DNA of 64,000 nt from Pectobacterium carotovorum (GTDB lineage: Bacteria > Pseudomonadota > Gammaproteobacteria > Enterobacterales > Enterobacteriaceae). Made by a program: the position numbers and the translations under genes. The stretch is from assembly GCA_016415585.1 (NCBI GenBank), contig CP066552.1, positions 2,728,001 to 2,792,000 of the forward strand, read 5' to 3'. Shown in pieces: positions 1 through 12,360 of this stretch (position 1 is the stretch's first letter; each line of letters begins with the position of its first letter). Under the pieces are notes generated by a model. The model was not told where the DNA came from. It worked only from the letters and a program-made list of their open reading frames with translations, and made no database searches.

Positions 1-46
1 GGATGACGCTGAGCTGACACATCGTTAAGCCACATTTGCCATGCAA

Positions 47-76
47 AAGAAAACGCCGACAGCGGAAGCTGTCGGC
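47..76 (-). terminator. Intrinsic terminator of osmE
   Basis: A perfect 9-bp stem (GCCGACAGC/GCTGTCGGC) with a 4-nt loop is followed on the minus strand by a T-rich run. It lies about 25 nt past the osmE stop codon. Confidence 0.8.
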
Positions 77-101
77 ATTTTCTTATGACAGGTACGGTGG
101 C

Positions 102-431
102 TTAGCGCTGTGGGTTAGTATCGTAAGCTTGGCAGCTCTGGAAACCTTTATTGAGCACATGTCCAGTCTCGTTGTAGCTAACGAAATAGTTCTGTGCAGT
201 ACCATCACGGTTCTTCAGCAGATAATCGCTACAGGTTCCCTTGGCATTCACCAGACGTTTTTCTACCCCGCTGCCTGCAAGTTGATGAACCTGCTGCTTC
301 GTCATTCCTACCTTCACACCTTTCACCACCGGCTCATTAACATAACTTTCTGCCTTATTATAAGCCGAACATCCCGCCAACATGACAGCACCCGCTGCCG
401 CAATACATATCAGTAATCTGTTATTCTTCAT
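102..431 (-). CDS. osmE: Osmotically inducible lipoprotein OsmE
   Basis: A 109-residue small outer-membrane lipoprotein of the SmpA/OmlA (BamE-like) fold family. The signal peptide ends in a lipobox LAGC with the lipidated cysteine at residue 21. The motif [15 protein letters not shown] is typical of the family, and the length matches enterobacterial OsmE. In E. coli osmE is induced at high osmolarity and stationary phase and sits next to nadE, as here (divergent). Its function beyond being an envelope lipoprotein is not well established. The recognition is firm from sequence and synteny. Confidence 0.93.
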   Translation of the reverse strand: MKNNRLLICIAAAGAVMLAGCSAYNKAESYVNEPVVKGVKVGMTKQQVHQLAGSGVEKRLVNAKGTCSDYLLKNRDGTAQNYFVSYNETGHVLNKGFQSCQAYDTNPQR

Positions 432-512
432 CTCATTACCTCATTATTAATGGGTCACCCTAAGGCTAGTCGGCAGCGTCCACTTTTTCAAATTATAAGG
501 AGAGTATGTAAC

Positions 513-526
513 CTATTGGCCAATAG
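513..526. promoter_or_regulatory. 14-bp perfect palindrome between osmE and nadE
   Basis: CTATTGGCCAATAG is perfectly self-complementary and lies in the divergent osmE-nadE promoter region. I do not recognise the binding protein. It could be an operator or chance. Confidence 0.3.
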
Positions 527-656
527 TCTAAAACGGGTTATCTATAGGGAAAATAGCTACCTGACAGCTTGTTCTTTTTCTTCACGCCAATTCGTTTTAC
601 ACTCAGGCAATCGTAATAATTCTTTTGCAGTATCAATAAGTTCAGGAGGGGATGGC

Positions 657-1481
657 ATGTCATTACAAAACGACATTATCACTGCGTTGGGAGTGAAAAG
701 CAGCATCGAACCAGCACAGGAAATCCGTGTTAGCGTTGATTTTTTAAAGAATTATCTGAACGCTCACCCGTTCGTTACGTCGTTAGTTTTGGGTATCAGC
801 GGAGGTCAGGATTCCACGCTGACCGGCAAACTGTGCCAGATGGCTATCACGGAATTACGCAATGAAACCGGAAATTCTCGCTATCAGTTCATCGCCGTGC
901 GCCTGCCTTACGGCGTGCAGGCGGATGAAGCCGACTGTCAGGACGCCATCGCCTTCATCCAGCCAGACCGCGTATTAACCGTCAACATCAAGCCTGCGAT
1001 CGAGGCCAGTGAAGCCACCTTACGTGCCATTGGCGTAGAGCTTTCCGATTTTGTAAAAGGTAACGAGAAAGCCAGAGAACGCATGAAAGCGCAGTACAGC
1101 ATCGCAGGTATGAATGCCGGCCTCGTCGTCGGCACCGATCATGCGGCAGAGGCGGTAACGGGCTTTTTCACCAAATACGGTGATGGCGGTACCGATATCA
1201 ACCCGATTTTCCGACTGAACAAGCGGCAGGGCAAAGCGCTGCTACGCGAACTGGGCTGCCCTTCTCATCTTTATACCAAAGCCCCCACCGCCGATCTGGA
1301 AGAAGACCGTCCGTCCCTCCCCGATGAAGTCGCTCTCGGTGTGACCTATGAGAAGATCGACGACTATCTGGAAGGCAAGCAGATCGAGGCTAATGATGCG
1401 GCCACTATCGAAAACTGGTATCGCAAAACCGAACACAAGCGTCGTCCGCCGATTACCGTTTTTGATGATTTCTGGCGATAA
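657..1481 (+). CDS. nadE: NH3-dependent NAD+ synthetase
   Basis: A 274-residue enzyme that amidates deamido-NAD+ with ammonia and ATP, the last step of NAD biosynthesis, in the cytoplasm. The ATP-pyrophosphatase P-loop SGGQDS lies at residues 48-53. The reading frame is open upstream to 450, but the ATG at 657 has a strong AGGAGGG Shine-Dalgarno at 644-650 and gives the E. coli NadE length, so the longer version is not real. It is divergent from osmE, as in E. coli. A hairpin terminator follows. Confidence 0.96.
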   Translation: MSLQNDIITALGVKSSIEPAQEIRVSVDFLKNYLNAHPFVTSLVLGISGGQDSTLTGKLCQMAITELRNETGNSRYQFIAVRLPYGVQADEADCQDAIAFIQPDRVLTVNIKPAIEASEATLRAIGVELSDFVKGNEKARERMKAQYSIAGMNAGLVVGTDHAAEAVTGFFTKYGDGGTDINPIFRLNKRQGKALLRELGCPSHLYTKAPTADLEEDRPSLPDEVALGVTYEKIDDYLEGKQIEANDAATIENWYRKTEHKRRPPITVFDDFWR

Positions 1482-1493
1482 GTCATCGCGATG

Positions 1494-1533
1494 AACAAAC
1501 CGGGCGTGGATAACGGCGTCCGGTTTGTTTTTG
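1494..1533 (+). terminator. Intrinsic terminator of nadE
   Basis: A 10-bp perfect stem (AACAAACCGG/CCGGTTTGTT) runs into a T-rich tract 12 nt after the nadE stop. Confidence 0.8.
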
Positions 1534-1563
1534 GTTTCTTCTGCACAGACTTCATAACCGGGT

Positions 1564-2457
1564 ATGAATATGACGCCACAGCGCGCCACGCTCACGGGCC
1601 TACTGGCGATCGTTTTATGGAGCACATCCGTCGGGCTTATCCGTAGTCTGACAGAAGCGCTCGGCCCCATCGGCGGCGCCGCGATGATTTATTCCACCAG
1701 CACGCTATGTCTTCTGGCCTTTTATGGTCTTCCCCGCATTAAAACGCTACCCAGAATCTATTTATTCGCAGGCGGTGCGATGTTTGTCTGCTACGAGATA
1801 TTTCTGTCACTGTCCATCGGGCTAGCGGATAGCCGCATGCAGGCGATAGAAATAGGGATGATTAACTATTTGTGGCCCAGTTTGACCATTCTTTTTTCTC
1901 TTTTTATCAATCAGCAGAAAAGTCGTTTCCTGCTCTGGCCCGGTCTCGCGCTCGCGCTGGGCGGCATCATATGGATTATGAAAGGAGAAAGTGATTGGAC
2001 ACCAGAACTGCTGTGGAACAACGTTCTTGCTAACCCGCTGGCCTACAGTCTGGCGTTTTCTGCGGCCTTAACCTGGGCGCTCTACTGCAATATCACTAAG
2101 CGTTATGGGCAAGGAAAAAGCGGTGTCTCGCTGTTCTTTCTCATCACCGCCCTCATACTCTGGACGCAGTATTCCTTCAGTGGCGAAAGTGCGATTTCAT
2201 TAACCTTGCCGAGTTCGCTGCAACTACTCTTTATGGGCGCATCAACCGCATTGGCCTATTCCGCCTGGAATGCTGGTATTCAGCATGGCAACCTAACATT
2301 TCTGGCAACCGCCTCTTATTTCACGCCCGTGCTTTCCACACTATTGGCCGCGTTCTGGCTCAATATCACGCCCGCCATTTCATTTTGGCAAGGCGTCGTC
2401 ATGGTCACGGCAGGCTCACTGCTTTGCTGGTATGCAACGCGTACGCCGACAAGCTGA
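1564..2457 (+). CDS. yddG: Aromatic amino acid exporter YddG (DMT family)
   Basis: A 297-residue inner-membrane protein with about ten hydrophobic segments in two EamA repeats, the drug/metabolite transporter architecture. The N-terminal segment (GLLAIVLWSTSVGLIRSLTE), the IGMINYLWPSLTILFS stretch and the C-terminal TASYFTPVLSTLLAAFWL segment match YddG, which exports phenylalanine, tyrosine and tryptophan and related compounds. It follows the nadE terminator and appears monocistronic. A paralogous EamA exporter cannot be fully excluded, but the resemblance to YddG is close. Confidence 0.85.
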   Translation: MNMTPQRATLTGLLAIVLWSTSVGLIRSLTEALGPIGGAAMIYSTSTLCLLAFYGLPRIKTLPRIYLFAGGAMFVCYEIFLSLSIGLADSRMQAIEIGMINYLWPSLTILFSLFINQQKSRFLLWPGLALALGGIIWIMKGESDWTPELLWNNVLANPLAYSLAFSAALTWALYCNITKRYGQGKSGVSLFFLITALILWTQYSFSGESAISLTLPSSLQLLFMGASTALAYSAWNAGIQHGNLTFLATASYFTPVLSTLLAAFWLNITPAISFWQGVVMVTAGSLLCWYATRTPTS

Positions 2458-2589
2458 TCTGCCGCCGCCCCCTGCTGTTTTCGTCTGGATTTCCTGACCA
2501 ATAAAAACCCTAATCTGCTCGTGGTCATATTTTTCTTACTAACCTGTTATAGTCGTCCTCACATTTCGTTACCTAAAAAATAGTCACAC

Positions 2590-4308
2590 ATGTTAAGGCG
2601 TTTCTTTTCGTACTATTCCCCTTACAAAGGGTTATTCGTCCTCGATTTCGGCTGTGCCATTATCGCTGGCCTGCTTGAATTAGGGTTTCCGATGGCGATT
2701 AAAGCGTTCATCGACAAACTATTGCCGGATCAGGATTGGTCGCTGATCCTGTTAGCGTCGGTGGCGCTATTGGCGGTGTACCTGCTGAATACCGCGCTGA
2801 TGGCCATCGTCAACTATTGGGGACATGCGCTGGGCGTGGGTATTGAAACCGATATGCGGCGGCAGGCATTTGAGCACCTGCAAAATTTGCCGTTCCGTTA
2901 CTACGACAATATGAAGACCGGCCATATCATCACCCACGTCACCAAAGATCTGGAAGAAGTGGGGGAAATTGCCCATCACGGCCCGGAAGACCTCTTCCTC
3001 GCGATCATGACGTTTATTGGTGCGTTCATCCTGATGGCGACGGTTCACCTGAATCTGGCGCTGCTGACGATTATTATCGTGCCGTTCATGACGTATCTCG
3101 TCAGCCGTTACGGCGCGCGCATGACAGAGACCTGGCGCCAGCTTTTCGGTCAGGTGGGCAACTTCAACGCCCGAATTGAAGAAAGCGTTGGGGGTATCCG
3201 CGTCGTTAAAGCGTTTGCCAATGAAGCGCATGAGAAGAAACTGTTCTCCAACGATAACGAAAACTACCGTCGTACCAAGTTGCAGGCCTATCGCATCATG
3301 ACCGCCAGCATGACGCTCAGTTACCTCAGCACGCGCCTGATACAGCTTATCGTGATGCTGGCCGGTATTTGGTATGTCATTCAGGGCGAACTCAGCTACG
3401 GCGGTTTTATCGGCTTCCTGCTGCTGATTGAGGTTTTCTTCCGACCGGTCGCCAAAATTACCTCGGTGTTGGAGAGCTATCCCAAAGGTATTGCGGGATT
3501 CAAACGCTTTACTCAACTGATCGACACCGTTCCTGAGATTGCGGACGCCCCCGATGCGCATGATGCCGGGCCGCTGAAAGGCGATATCCGCTTTAATCAG
3601 GTGAGCTTTGGTTATTCTGCCGATCGTCCGATTCTGCGTAATATCGACCTGTCGATTCGCGCAGGGGAAACCGTGGCGTTTGTCGGCCCATCCGGTGCGG
3701 GCAAAACCACCCTCTGTTCCCTGCTTCCCCGCTTCTACGATTTAACCAGCGGGGCCATCACCATTGACGGCATGGATATCCGCCAGATGACGCAGGCATC
3801 GCTACGCAGTCAAATCGGCATCGTACAGCAGGATGTCTTCCTATTCGGCGGCACCATTCGGGAAAACATCGCTTACGGTAAGCTTGATGCCAGCGATGAA
3901 GAAATCATGGAAGCCGCACGACGTGCGCGGTTAGATGAGCTGATCGAAAATCTGCCTGACGGGTTGGATACCGTGGTCGGCGAGCGCGGTGTTAAACTCT
4001 CAGGCGGACAAAAGCAGCGTTTATCAATCGCGCGAATTTTCCTGAAAAACCCGCCGATCTTGATTCTGGACGAAGCGACATCTGCACTGGATACCGCGAC
4101 AGAGCAGGCGATACAGCAGTCGCTCAGCGAGCTTTCCGCAGGACGTACCACGTTGATCATCGCCCACAGGCTGGCAACCATACAGAATGCCGGGCGCATT
4201 GTGGTGGTGGATAACGGCAGCATCATTGAGCAAGGCAGCCATCAGGTACTGCTGGATCAAAGTGGTATCTATGCCAGATTACATCAGGCGCAGTTCGGTC
4301 AGGCCTGA
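2590..4308 (+). CDS. ABC exporter, fused permease and ATPase (MsbA/MdlB type)
   Basis: A 572-residue half-transporter that would act as a dimer in the inner membrane. An N-terminal six-helix type-1 exporter domain (about residues 1-310) is followed by a nucleotide-binding domain: Walker A GPSGAGKTT near residue 366, signature LSGGQ near 470, Walker B LILDEATSALD near 495 and the H-loop IIAHRL. All ATPase motifs are intact. The substrate cannot be told from sequence; lipid, peptide or drug export are all possible. There is no partner gene, so it is probably a homodimer. I see no good Shine-Dalgarno upstream of the ATG at 2590. A terminator follows at 4323. Confidence 0.88.
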   Translation: MLRRFFSYYSPYKGLFVLDFGCAIIAGLLELGFPMAIKAFIDKLLPDQDWSLILLASVALLAVYLLNTALMAIVNYWGHALGVGIETDMRRQAFEHLQNLPFRYYDNMKTGHIITHVTKDLEEVGEIAHHGPEDLFLAIMTFIGAFILMATVHLNLALLTIIIVPFMTYLVSRYGARMTETWRQLFGQVGNFNARIEESVGGIRVVKAFANEAHEKKLFSNDNENYRRTKLQAYRIMTASMTLSYLSTRLIQLIVMLAGIWYVIQGELSYGGFIGFLLLIEVFFRPVAKITSVLESYPKGIAGFKRFTQLIDTVPEIADAPDAHDAGPLKGDIRFNQVSFGYSADRPILRNIDLSIRAGETVAFVGPSGAGKTTLCSLLPRFYDLTSGAITIDGMDIRQMTQASLRSQIGIVQQDVFLFGGTIRENIAYGKLDASDEEIMEAARRARLDELIENLPDGLDTVVGERGVKLSGGQKQRLSIARIFLKNPPILILDEATSALDTATEQAIQQSLSELSAGRTTLIIAHRLATIQNAGRIVVVDNGSIIEQGSHQVLLDQSGIYARLHQAQFGQA

Positions 4309-4322
4309 TTGCGATCTCCCTC

Positions 4323-4346
4323 GGCGAGGGTTCTCCTCGCCTTTTT
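4323..4346 (+). terminator. Intrinsic terminator of the ABC exporter gene
   Basis: A stem GGCGAGG/CCTCGCC with a 5-nt loop is followed by TTTTTCTCT, 14 nt after the stop. Confidence 0.8.
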
Positions 4347-4394
4347 CTCTCTGCTTTCCCACATAGATGTGACTTCAGAGGTTTTCCTTGCAAT

Positions 4395-4417
4395 AAATTG
4401 CATTTAAAATACATCTA
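4395..4417 (+). promoter_or_regulatory. NsrR-type operator upstream of ygbA
   Basis: This is a 23-bp near-palindrome with half-sites TGCATTT and AAATACA around a single A. It matches the published NsrR consensus (11-1-11 inverted repeat, TGYATTT-N-AAATRCA core) at all core positions. It abuts a TATAAT -10 element at 4419-4424, so binding would block RNA polymerase. The target gene ygbA is a known NsrR regulon member in E. coli. Confidence 0.75.
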
Positions 4418-4444
4418 TTATAATTTCATCAGGACATGACGCAC

Positions 4445-4870
4445 ATGGCGAGAAAACCCCTGGGAAAATACCGACAGCGGGAGATCCGTACCGTCGGATT
4501 GATGATCGAACTGTATGAAAAGCATCATCCTGAAACCGACGATAACGCGCAGTATAAAGACTTATTTAATTACGCCATCAAGCGTCTGGAACGCTGCCAG
4601 TTCGGTGAAGATAAACCCGCGTGTAAGCATTGCCCCATTCACTGCTATCAACCCGCCAGACGTGAGGCGATAAAAGCAATTATGCGTTGGTCGGGGCCAC
4701 GGATGTTGTTACGCCACCCGATTTTGGCAATACGCCATTTAATTGACGATCATCGACCCGTGCCGGACTATCCGAAAAAAGAGACCGCGCCAAAAGTGTC
4801 AATCGGGCGGGCAACCCGCTTAGCTTCGCAGCATACGGCACCAGCAGATACCGAATCGGCGTTGAAATAG
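4445..4870 (+). CDS. ygbA: YgbA family, nitrosative-stress-induced protein
   Basis: A cytoplasmic protein of the family named 'nitrous oxide-stimulated promoter' (YgbA_NO). A cysteine cluster CQFGEDKPACKHCPIHC in the middle suggests metal or Fe-S binding; this is inference. An upstream in-frame ATG at 4436 exists, but the AGGA at 4431-4434 is only one base from it and ten from the ATG at 4445, so I prefer 4445 (141 residues, starting MARKPLGKYR). An NsrR-type site overlaps the promoter, which fits induction by nitric oxide. The biochemical function is unknown. Confidence 0.85.
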   Translation: MARKPLGKYRQREIRTVGLMIELYEKHHPETDDNAQYKDLFNYAIKRLERCQFGEDKPACKHCPIHCYQPARREAIKAIMRWSGPRMLLRHPILAIRHLIDDHRPVPDYPKKETAPKVSIGRATRLASQHTAPADTESALK

Positions 4871-4897
4871 ATAATGTGAAGACGAATAAGATAGGAA

Positions 4898-4920
4898 AAG
4901 GCCGCTTGCGCGGCCTTTTT
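4898..4920. terminator. Bidirectional terminator between ygbA and ihfA
   Basis: AAGGCCG/CGGCCTT forms a stem with T runs on both strands. It would serve ygbA (plus) and the pheST-ihfA operon (minus). Confidence 0.8.
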
Positions 4921-4931
4921 GGGTGACTCTG

Positions 4932-5228
4932 TTACTCTTTGGGAGAGGCGTTCTCTACCCTGCTTTTTAGCTTTTGCCCCGGACGGAACGTGACCACACG
5001 GCGCGCCGTAATCGGAATATCTTCGCCAGTTTTTGGGTTACGTCCCGGACGTTGGTTCTTGTCTCGCAAATCAAAATTGCCAAAACCTGACAACTTGACC
5101 TGCTCGCCATTTTCCAAAGCGCGACGAACTTCTTCAAAAAACAGCTCGACTAGCTCTTTGGCATCCCGTTTGCTCAGCCCGAGCTTCTCAAACAGGTATT
5201 CTGACATTTCAGCTTTAGTAAGCGCCAT
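4932..5228 (-). CDS. ihfA: Integration host factor subunit alpha
   Basis: A 98-residue DNA-bending nucleoid protein that pairs with IHF-beta. It starts [13 protein letters not shown] and carries the HU/IHF arm signature [21 protein letters not shown] with the intercalating proline in the RPGRNP turn. Length and sequence are nearly identical to E. coli IhfA. It is the last gene of the pheM-pheS-pheT-ihfA operon, starting 4 nt after the pheT stop. Confidence 0.98.
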   Translation of the reverse strand: MALTKAEMSEYLFEKLGLSKRDAKELVELFFEEVRRALENGEQVKLSGFGNFDLRDKNQRPGRNPKTGEDIPITARRVVTFRPGQKLKSRVENASPKE

Positions 5229-5232
5229 AGGT

Positions 5233-7620
5233 TCAATCCCTCAAGGATGCTTGGAATCGCTGTTTTAATGCTGCTACGCATTCTGCAACGGTAGCGGCAA
5301 TTTCCTCTTCTGCCAGTGTACGCGTGGTATCTTGCAGGGTCAGACTGATAGCCAGACTCTTATAACCTTCCGCTACGCCCTTCCCTCGGTACACGTCGAA
5401 TAAGTTTACGCCAACTAACTGATTTGCGCCAACTTTCTTACACTCAGCCAAAATATCGCCCGCAGGGACATTTTCAGCGACCACAACGGCGATATCGCGA
5501 CGGTTCGCTGGGAAGCGGGAAATCTCGTTCGCCTCAGGCAATACGCGGTCTGAGACCTTATCCCACAACAATTCGAACACCACGGTGCGCCCGTTAAGAT
5601 CCAACTTGCGCTCCAGTTCTGGGTGAATAACGCCAATAAATCCAATGCGTTCTCCGCACAGATAAATAGCAGCACTTTGTCCTGGATGCAATGCCGGATT
5701 ATTTTCGGCCTTGAACTCAACCTCAGACAACTTGCCCGTCAATGCCAGTACCGCTTCCAAATCGCCTTTTAAATCATAGAAGTCAACGGCCTGACGCGCC
5801 AGATCCCAATGCTCTTCATAACGGGTGCCAGTAATCACACCCGCCAGCATCAGATCCTGGCGAATACCCAGGTCAGCACGGGTGTCCGGTACAAAACGGA
5901 GGCCGCTTTCAAACAGGCGTAGGCGGCTTTGTTGACGGTTTTGGTTATACACCGCAGCACTCAGCAAGCCACTCCACAGCGATAAACGCATCACCGACAT
6001 CTCTGCGGAAATCGGACTCGGCAGGCTCAGCGACGCTTCATTAGGGTGGATTAACCCTTGAATTTTCGGGTCAACAAAACTGTAAGTAATTGCTTCTTGA
6101 TACCCGTGATCGACTAATAATGTCTTCACGCGCTTCAATGACAGTGACGCTTCGCGATGCGAGGTCATAATCAGCGGAGCTTGAGTCGGAATATTCGGAA
6201 TGTTGTTATAGCCGTAAATACGCGCGACTTCTTCAACCAGATCCTCTTCAATTTCCATGTCGAAGCGCCAGCTCGGTGCCGTCGCCTGCCAACCTGCATC
6301 GGTTTTCGCGACGTTACAGCCCAAACGTTGCAGAATATCGCTCACCTGCTCATCCGCAATCACATGGCCAATCAGACGATCCAGCTTTTCACGGCGCAGC
6401 GTAATCGTTGCGCGCGTCGGCAAGTCTGCCTCGCTGGTAACATCAACCACCGGACCCGCTTCACCACCACAGATATCAATCAGCAGACGAGTCGCGCGTT
6501 CAATGGCTTTGTGCTGTAACGCCGGATCAACACCACGCTCGTAGCGGTGAGAAGCATCAGTGTGCAAACCGTGACGACGTGCGCGTCCAGTAATCGACAG
6601 CGGATTGAAATAAGCGCATTCCAGCAGAACGTTTCGTGTCTCTTCATTGACGCCAGAATGTTCGCCGCCAAAGATACCGCCCATCGCCAGCGCATTCTGC
6701 TGGTCAGCGATAACCAGCGTATCCGCATTCAGCTTCGCTTCATTACCATCCAGCAACGTCAGTGTTTCGCCTTCTGTCGCCATACGCACGATAATGCCGC
6801 CGCTGAGACGGTCAAGATCGAACGCGTGCATTGGTTGACCGAGCTCCAGCAGAACGTAGTTAGTCACGTCAACCACTGGATCGATAGAACGAATACCGCA
6901 ACGACGCAGTTTTTCACGCATCCACAGCGGCGTTGCCGCCTTAACGTTGATGCCTTTCACCACACGACCTAAGTAACGCGGGCATGCCTGCGGCGCATCG
7001 ACCTGAATCGGGAAAGTATCCTGAATCGTCGCGGCAACGGGCTCAGTAGTCGGTTCATTCAACGCCAGTTGATTCAACACGGCGACATCGCGCGCCACAC
7101 CGATGATACCGAGGCAATCTGCACGGTTCGGCGTCACGCTGATTTCAATCGCGTTGTCATCCAGCTTCAGGTACTCACGGATATCCGTGCCAATCGGCGC
7201 ATCTACTGGCAGCTCGATGATACCATCGTGATCGTCGGAAATGCCCAACTCGGAAAATGAGCACAGCATGCCTTCAGACGGCTCGCCACGCAGCTTGGCT
7301 GCTTTGATTTTAAAATCGCCCGGCAATACGGCTCCCACCGTCGCCACCGCCACTTTCAGGCCCTGACGGCAGTTCGGCGCACCACAGACGATGTCCAGCA
7401 GGCGATCACCGCCTACATTGACTTTCGTCACACGCAGTTTGTCTGCGTTCGGGTGCTGCCCACATTCAACCACTTCACCGACAACCACGCCGTGGAATGC
7501 GCCGGCAACAGGCTCAACGCCATCCACTTCCAGCCCTGCCATCGTGATCTGTTCAGATAGCGTTTCACTGTCAACTGCCGGGTTTACCCACTCGCGTAAC
7601 CAGAGTTCACTGAATTTCAT
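5233..7620 (-). CDS. pheT: Phenylalanyl-tRNA synthetase beta subunit
   Basis: A 795-residue subunit of the alpha2-beta2 PheRS. The N-terminal tRNA-binding OB fold (about 40-150, [20 protein letters not shown]) is followed by the B3/B4 editing region, B5, the catalytic-like core and a C-terminal anticodon-binding FDX-ACB domain. The length equals that of the E. coli protein. It lies 14 nt downstream of pheS and 4 nt upstream of ihfA in a single operon controlled by the pheM attenuator. Confidence 0.98.
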   Translation of the reverse strand: MKFSELWLREWVNPAVDSETLSEQITMAGLEVDGVEPVAGAFHGVVVGEVVECGQHPNADKLRVTKVNVGGDRLLDIVCGAPNCRQGLKVAVATVGAVLPGDFKIKAAKLRGEPSEGMLCSFSELGISDDHDGIIELPVDAPIGTDIREYLKLDDNAIEISVTPNRADCLGIIGVARDVAVLNQLALNEPTTEPVAATIQDTFPIQVDAPQACPRYLGRVVKGINVKAATPLWMREKLRRCGIRSIDPVVDVTNYVLLELGQPMHAFDLDRLSGGIIVRMATEGETLTLLDGNEAKLNADTLVIADQQNALAMGGIFGGEHSGVNEETRNVLLECAYFNPLSITGRARRHGLHTDASHRYERGVDPALQHKAIERATRLLIDICGGEAGPVVDVTSEADLPTRATITLRREKLDRLIGHVIADEQVSDILQRLGCNVAKTDAGWQATAPSWRFDMEIEEDLVEEVARIYGYNNIPNIPTQAPLIMTSHREASLSLKRVKTLLVDHGYQEAITYSFVDPKIQGLIHPNEASLSLPSPISAEMSVMRLSLWSGLLSAAVYNQNRQQSRLRLFESGLRFVPDTRADLGIRQDLMLAGVITGTRYEEHWDLARQAVDFYDLKGDLEAVLALTGKLSEVEFKAENNPALHPGQSAAIYLCGERIGFIGVIHPELERKLDLNGRTVVFELLWDKVSDRVLPEANEISRFPANRRDIAVVVAENVPAGDILAECKKVGANQLVGVNLFDVYRGKGVAEGYKSLAISLTLQDTTRTLAEEEIAATVAECVAALKQRFQASLRD

Positions 7621-7634
7621 GATGTATACCCGCC

Positions 7635-8756
<1,122 letters not shown>

Positions 8757-8801
8757 AGCGCTACTTTTCGTTTCTTTTCTTACGCGCAAAGCCCCCTGAA
8801 T

Positions 8802-8846
8802 TCAGGCGCTAAAGTAAAAAAAGAAACGGAAAATAGCAGCGTTCAT
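8802..8846 (-). CDS. pheM: PheST operon leader peptide PheM
   Basis: A 14-codon ORF reading [14 protein letters not shown], with five phenylalanines among the last nine codons. E. coli PheM is [14 protein letters not shown], so only the last residue differs. Scarcity of charged tRNA-Phe stalls the ribosome here and prevents the downstream terminator (8730-8756) from forming. A promoter is visible just upstream (8864-8893). It is too short for routine gene callers. Confidence 0.95.
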   Translation of the reverse strand: [14 protein letters not shown]

Positions 8847-8863
8847 ACTTGCGTTACCTTTGT

Positions 8864-8893
8864 CTTATAAATAATAAAAAATAAAAGTGTAAA
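8864..8893 (-). promoter_or_regulatory. Sigma70 promoter of pheM-pheST
   Basis: On the minus strand TTTACA (8888-8893) and TATAAG (8864-8869) are spaced by 18 bp. The start site would fall about 10 nt before the pheM ATG. It lies directly after the rplT terminator. Confidence 0.55.
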
Positions 8894-8899
8894 ACTCGA

Positions 8900-8926
8900 C
8901 GAAAAGAGGGAGCCAAAGCTCCCTCT
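8900..8926 (-). terminator. Intrinsic terminator of the infC-rpmI-rplT operon
   Basis: A 9-bp perfect stem AGAGGGAGC/GCTCCCTCT with a tetraloop and trailing TTT lies 11 nt after the rplT stop on the minus strand. Confidence 0.75.
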
Positions 8927-8936
8927 CTCAACTGAC

Positions 8937-9311
<375 letters not shown>

Positions 9312-9336
9312 TTATTCTGAATTAAAAAAAGGTTAC

Positions 9337-9555
<219 letters not shown>

Positions 9556-9580
9556 TTAATAAAACGAATCAGACAAGGCG

Positions 9581-9618
9581 AACAAGACCGTACAACACAG
9601 TGGTTGTACGGTCTTGTT
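9581..9618 (-). promoter_or_regulatory. 16-bp perfect hairpin in infC-rpmI spacer, candidate L20 operator
   Basis: AACAAGACCGTACAAC pairs perfectly with GTTGTACGGTCTTGTT across a 6-nt loop. It begins 11 nt after the infC stop and has no T run after it on the minus strand, so it does not look like a terminator. In E. coli L20 binds structures in this same spacer to repress rpmI-rplT translation. The assignment is inference. Confidence 0.55.
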
Positions 9619-9629
9619 ACTTGAATGCC

Positions 9630-12103
<2,474 letters not shown>

Positions 12104-12125
12104 TATAATTCCCTTATTTACAGTG

Positions 12126-12146
12126 GTGAGCCACACGAAAGCTCAC
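12126..12146 (-). promoter_or_regulatory. tRNA-Thr-like translational operator hairpin of thrS
   Basis: On the minus strand GTGAGC-TTTCGTGTG-GCTCAC forms a 6-bp stem with a 9-nt loop containing CGT, the anticodon of a threonine tRNA. It ends 22 nt before the thrS ATG. In E. coli, domain 2 of the thrS operator mimics the tRNA-Thr anticodon arm in this position. Confidence 0.6.
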
Positions 12147-12318
12147 ATGCAAAAAATCGTATATCAATTGAAAATCAAAAGTGTTAACCATGCTATTTCT
12201 CTTTACTCTGTGAAATATATACACATGATGCGAACACTAAAGGAGCGCATTAGCGTGACATGGATAACGTCGGGGCAATAATACACCTTATAACTTGCGT
12301 GTTAAAGCTGGATGGGTA

Positions 12319-12350
12319 GCCTGTTCATCTTTGCATAGTGGTGAACAGGC
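12319..12350 (-). other. Hairpin between pheP and thrS leader
   Basis: GCCTGTTCA/TGAACAGGC is a perfect 9-bp inverted repeat with a 14-nt loop, 11 nt after the pheP stop. No T run follows on the minus strand, so a terminator role is uncertain. Confidence 0.35.
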
Positions 12351-12360
12351 CACGAGGTGT

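Noticed and set aside
450..656. 69-codon N-terminal extension of nadE
   Set aside because: The sequence upstream of 657 does not resemble NadE, and the AGGAGGG site fits only the ATG at 657.
2767..3561. 264-codon minus-strand frame inside the ABC exporter gene
   Set aside because: It is antisense to a gene with all motifs intact; the composition is that of a shadow frame.
5229..5241. tRNA T-loop-like GGTTCAATCCC
   Set aside because: It is the ihfA ribosome-site region at the pheT-ihfA junction; no acceptor stem or anticodon arm can be drawn.
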